DNA from: Acidovorax sp. DW039
Lineage (GTDB): Bacteria > Pseudomonadota > Gammaproteobacteria > Burkholderiales > Burkholderiaceae_C
Length of the DNA: 64,000 nt
Assembly: GCF_037101375.1 (NCBI RefSeq)
Contig: NZ_AP029020.1
Span: 248,001 to 312,000, forward strand
Reading direction: 5' to 3'
The translations under genes and the position numbers were made by a program. The notes under the pieces are model-generated. The model did no database searches. It saw only the letters and a list, made by a program, of their open reading frames with translations, and had not been told where the DNA came from. Below are positions 63,617-64,000 of the stretch, piece after piece. The stretch's first letter is position 1; every line of letters starts with the position of its first letter.

Positions 63617-64000
63617 ACGACCTGACCCCTTACCACCATCCGATTAGGCCCCGTTCTGACGATGCCGCGTTGACGCTGATCACGCGGTACATCACCGACG
63701 ATCTGGCAGCGATACGGGCCTTTTTGGACACCTACTCCAACAAGTCACGCCACACGACCCGCTCCTACGAAAAAGAGTGCTACCGCTTCCTGGTGTGGCT
63801 GCGCGCCAGGCAATCACCCGAGCCAGACTTGTTGCCCGAGGTGCAGCCGCAGGACATCAACGACTACCTGCAGTTTCTGAGAAGGCCCCGTCCCTTTGAT
63901 GAGGAGTATCTACTCTCGCAGGGCTGGGACCATCAGCCGTTCAGAAAACCGCTGTCCGAAGAGTCCATCAAGCACACCGTCACGGTGCTGTTTCGGATGT
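63613..64000 (+). CDS. Tyrosine recombinase, N-terminal part (window edge)
   Basis: 129 codons before the window ends. The start MNDLTPYHHPIRPRSDDAAL is followed by a phage-integrase-type core-binding domain (TTRSYEKECYRFLVWLRARQ; DINDYLQFLRRP). The catalytic domain lies outside. The ATG overlaps the preceding stop (ATGA). Probably the recombinase of an integrative element whose remaining genes lie to the right. Confidence 0.75.
   Translation, partial: MNDLTPYHHPIRPRSDDAALTLITRYITDDLAAIRAFLDTYSNKSRHTTRSYEKECYRFLVWLRARQSPEPDLLPEVQPQDINDYLQFLRRPRPFDEEYLLSQGWDHQPFRKPLSEESIKHTVTVLFRM

Noticed and set aside
1..64000. CRISPR arrays, rRNA and replication origins
   Set aside because: No regularly spaced repeats, no conserved rRNA segments and no DnaA-box cluster or iteron array with a Rep gene were seen.

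Overview
The window looks like a chromosome segment, rich in accessory DNA, from a beta-proteobacterium, most likely a Comamonadaceae member (Acidovorax/Comamonas/Delftia/Polaromonas type). This is an inference from gene content: a Nag-type salicylate-gentisate cluster with a NahR/NagR-type LysR regulator, Bug-family solute receptors, TRAP transport, an HAE1-type RND pump and many IS3/IS5-family remnants. There is no rRNA and I could not support any tRNA or CRISPR array.

Layout. 1-3.5 kb is AT-rich and decaying: the 5' end of one dienoyl-CoA-reductase-like SDR, a Crp/Fnr regulator, a Bug-receptor pseudogene with in-frame stops, an AraC stub and a second, intact SDR of the same type. 3.5-5.2 kb is a chemoreceptor whose GC-rich signalling half is nearly identical to a second chemoreceptor at 53.7-55.5 kb on the other strand. 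5.4-6.2 kb holds a broken delta-60-repeat gene, apparently cut by a group II intron fragment. 6.2-15 kb is a ten-gene operon (TRAP transporter, hydroxyacid dehydrogenase, RraA-type aldolase, PfkB kinase, secreted yellow/MRJP-like protein, SDR, cupin dioxygenase) divergent from a GntR regulator. It probably serves uptake and breakdown of an unidentified sugar acid or hydroxyacid. 15.1-23.3 kb is an RND efflux pump (outer-membrane lipoprotein, permease, adaptor) divergent from its likely two-component system.

23.3-31 kb is insertion-sequence debris plus a probable composite transposon (24490-30950). Two inverted 1.2-kb IS5-family copies flank an isochorismatase-like hydrolase and an AraC regulator. 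The outermost flanks are TTAG on both sides, and both transposase copies carry the same internal UGA. 31-44 kb is a genomic-island-like stretch. It holds a recombinase-like protein without the usual catalytic residues, a PrlF-YhaV toxin-antitoxin pair inside 36-bp inverted repeats, a KfrA-like coiled-coil protein, several unrecognised proteins, a CoiA-like PD-(D/E)XK protein with an upstream partner, an HU protein, an XRE regulator split by a stop codon and a second PD-(D/E)XK-like protein. This is the best place to look for an undescribed system.

44-53.3 kb is the catabolic core: salicylate 5-hydroxylase oxygenase subunits, Rieske ferredoxin, flavoprotein reductase, fumarylpyruvate hydrolase, gentisate dioxygenase, a Bug receptor and maleylpyruvate isomerase. 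A NagAa-like reductase lies on the opposite strand, divergent from a NagR-like regulator. Together they convert salicylate through gentisate, maleylpyruvate and fumarylpyruvate to fumarate and pyruvate. 53.4-56.4 kb has IS5 debris around the second chemoreceptor. 56.8-61.5 kb is a five-gene cluster (PepSY-like membrane protein, DUF2271, DUF4198, ApbE, membrane-anchored flavoprotein reductase) probably tied to metal or siderophore reduction. 61.5-64 kb has IS remnants and a translationally coupled set ending in a tyrosine recombinase cut by the window edge.
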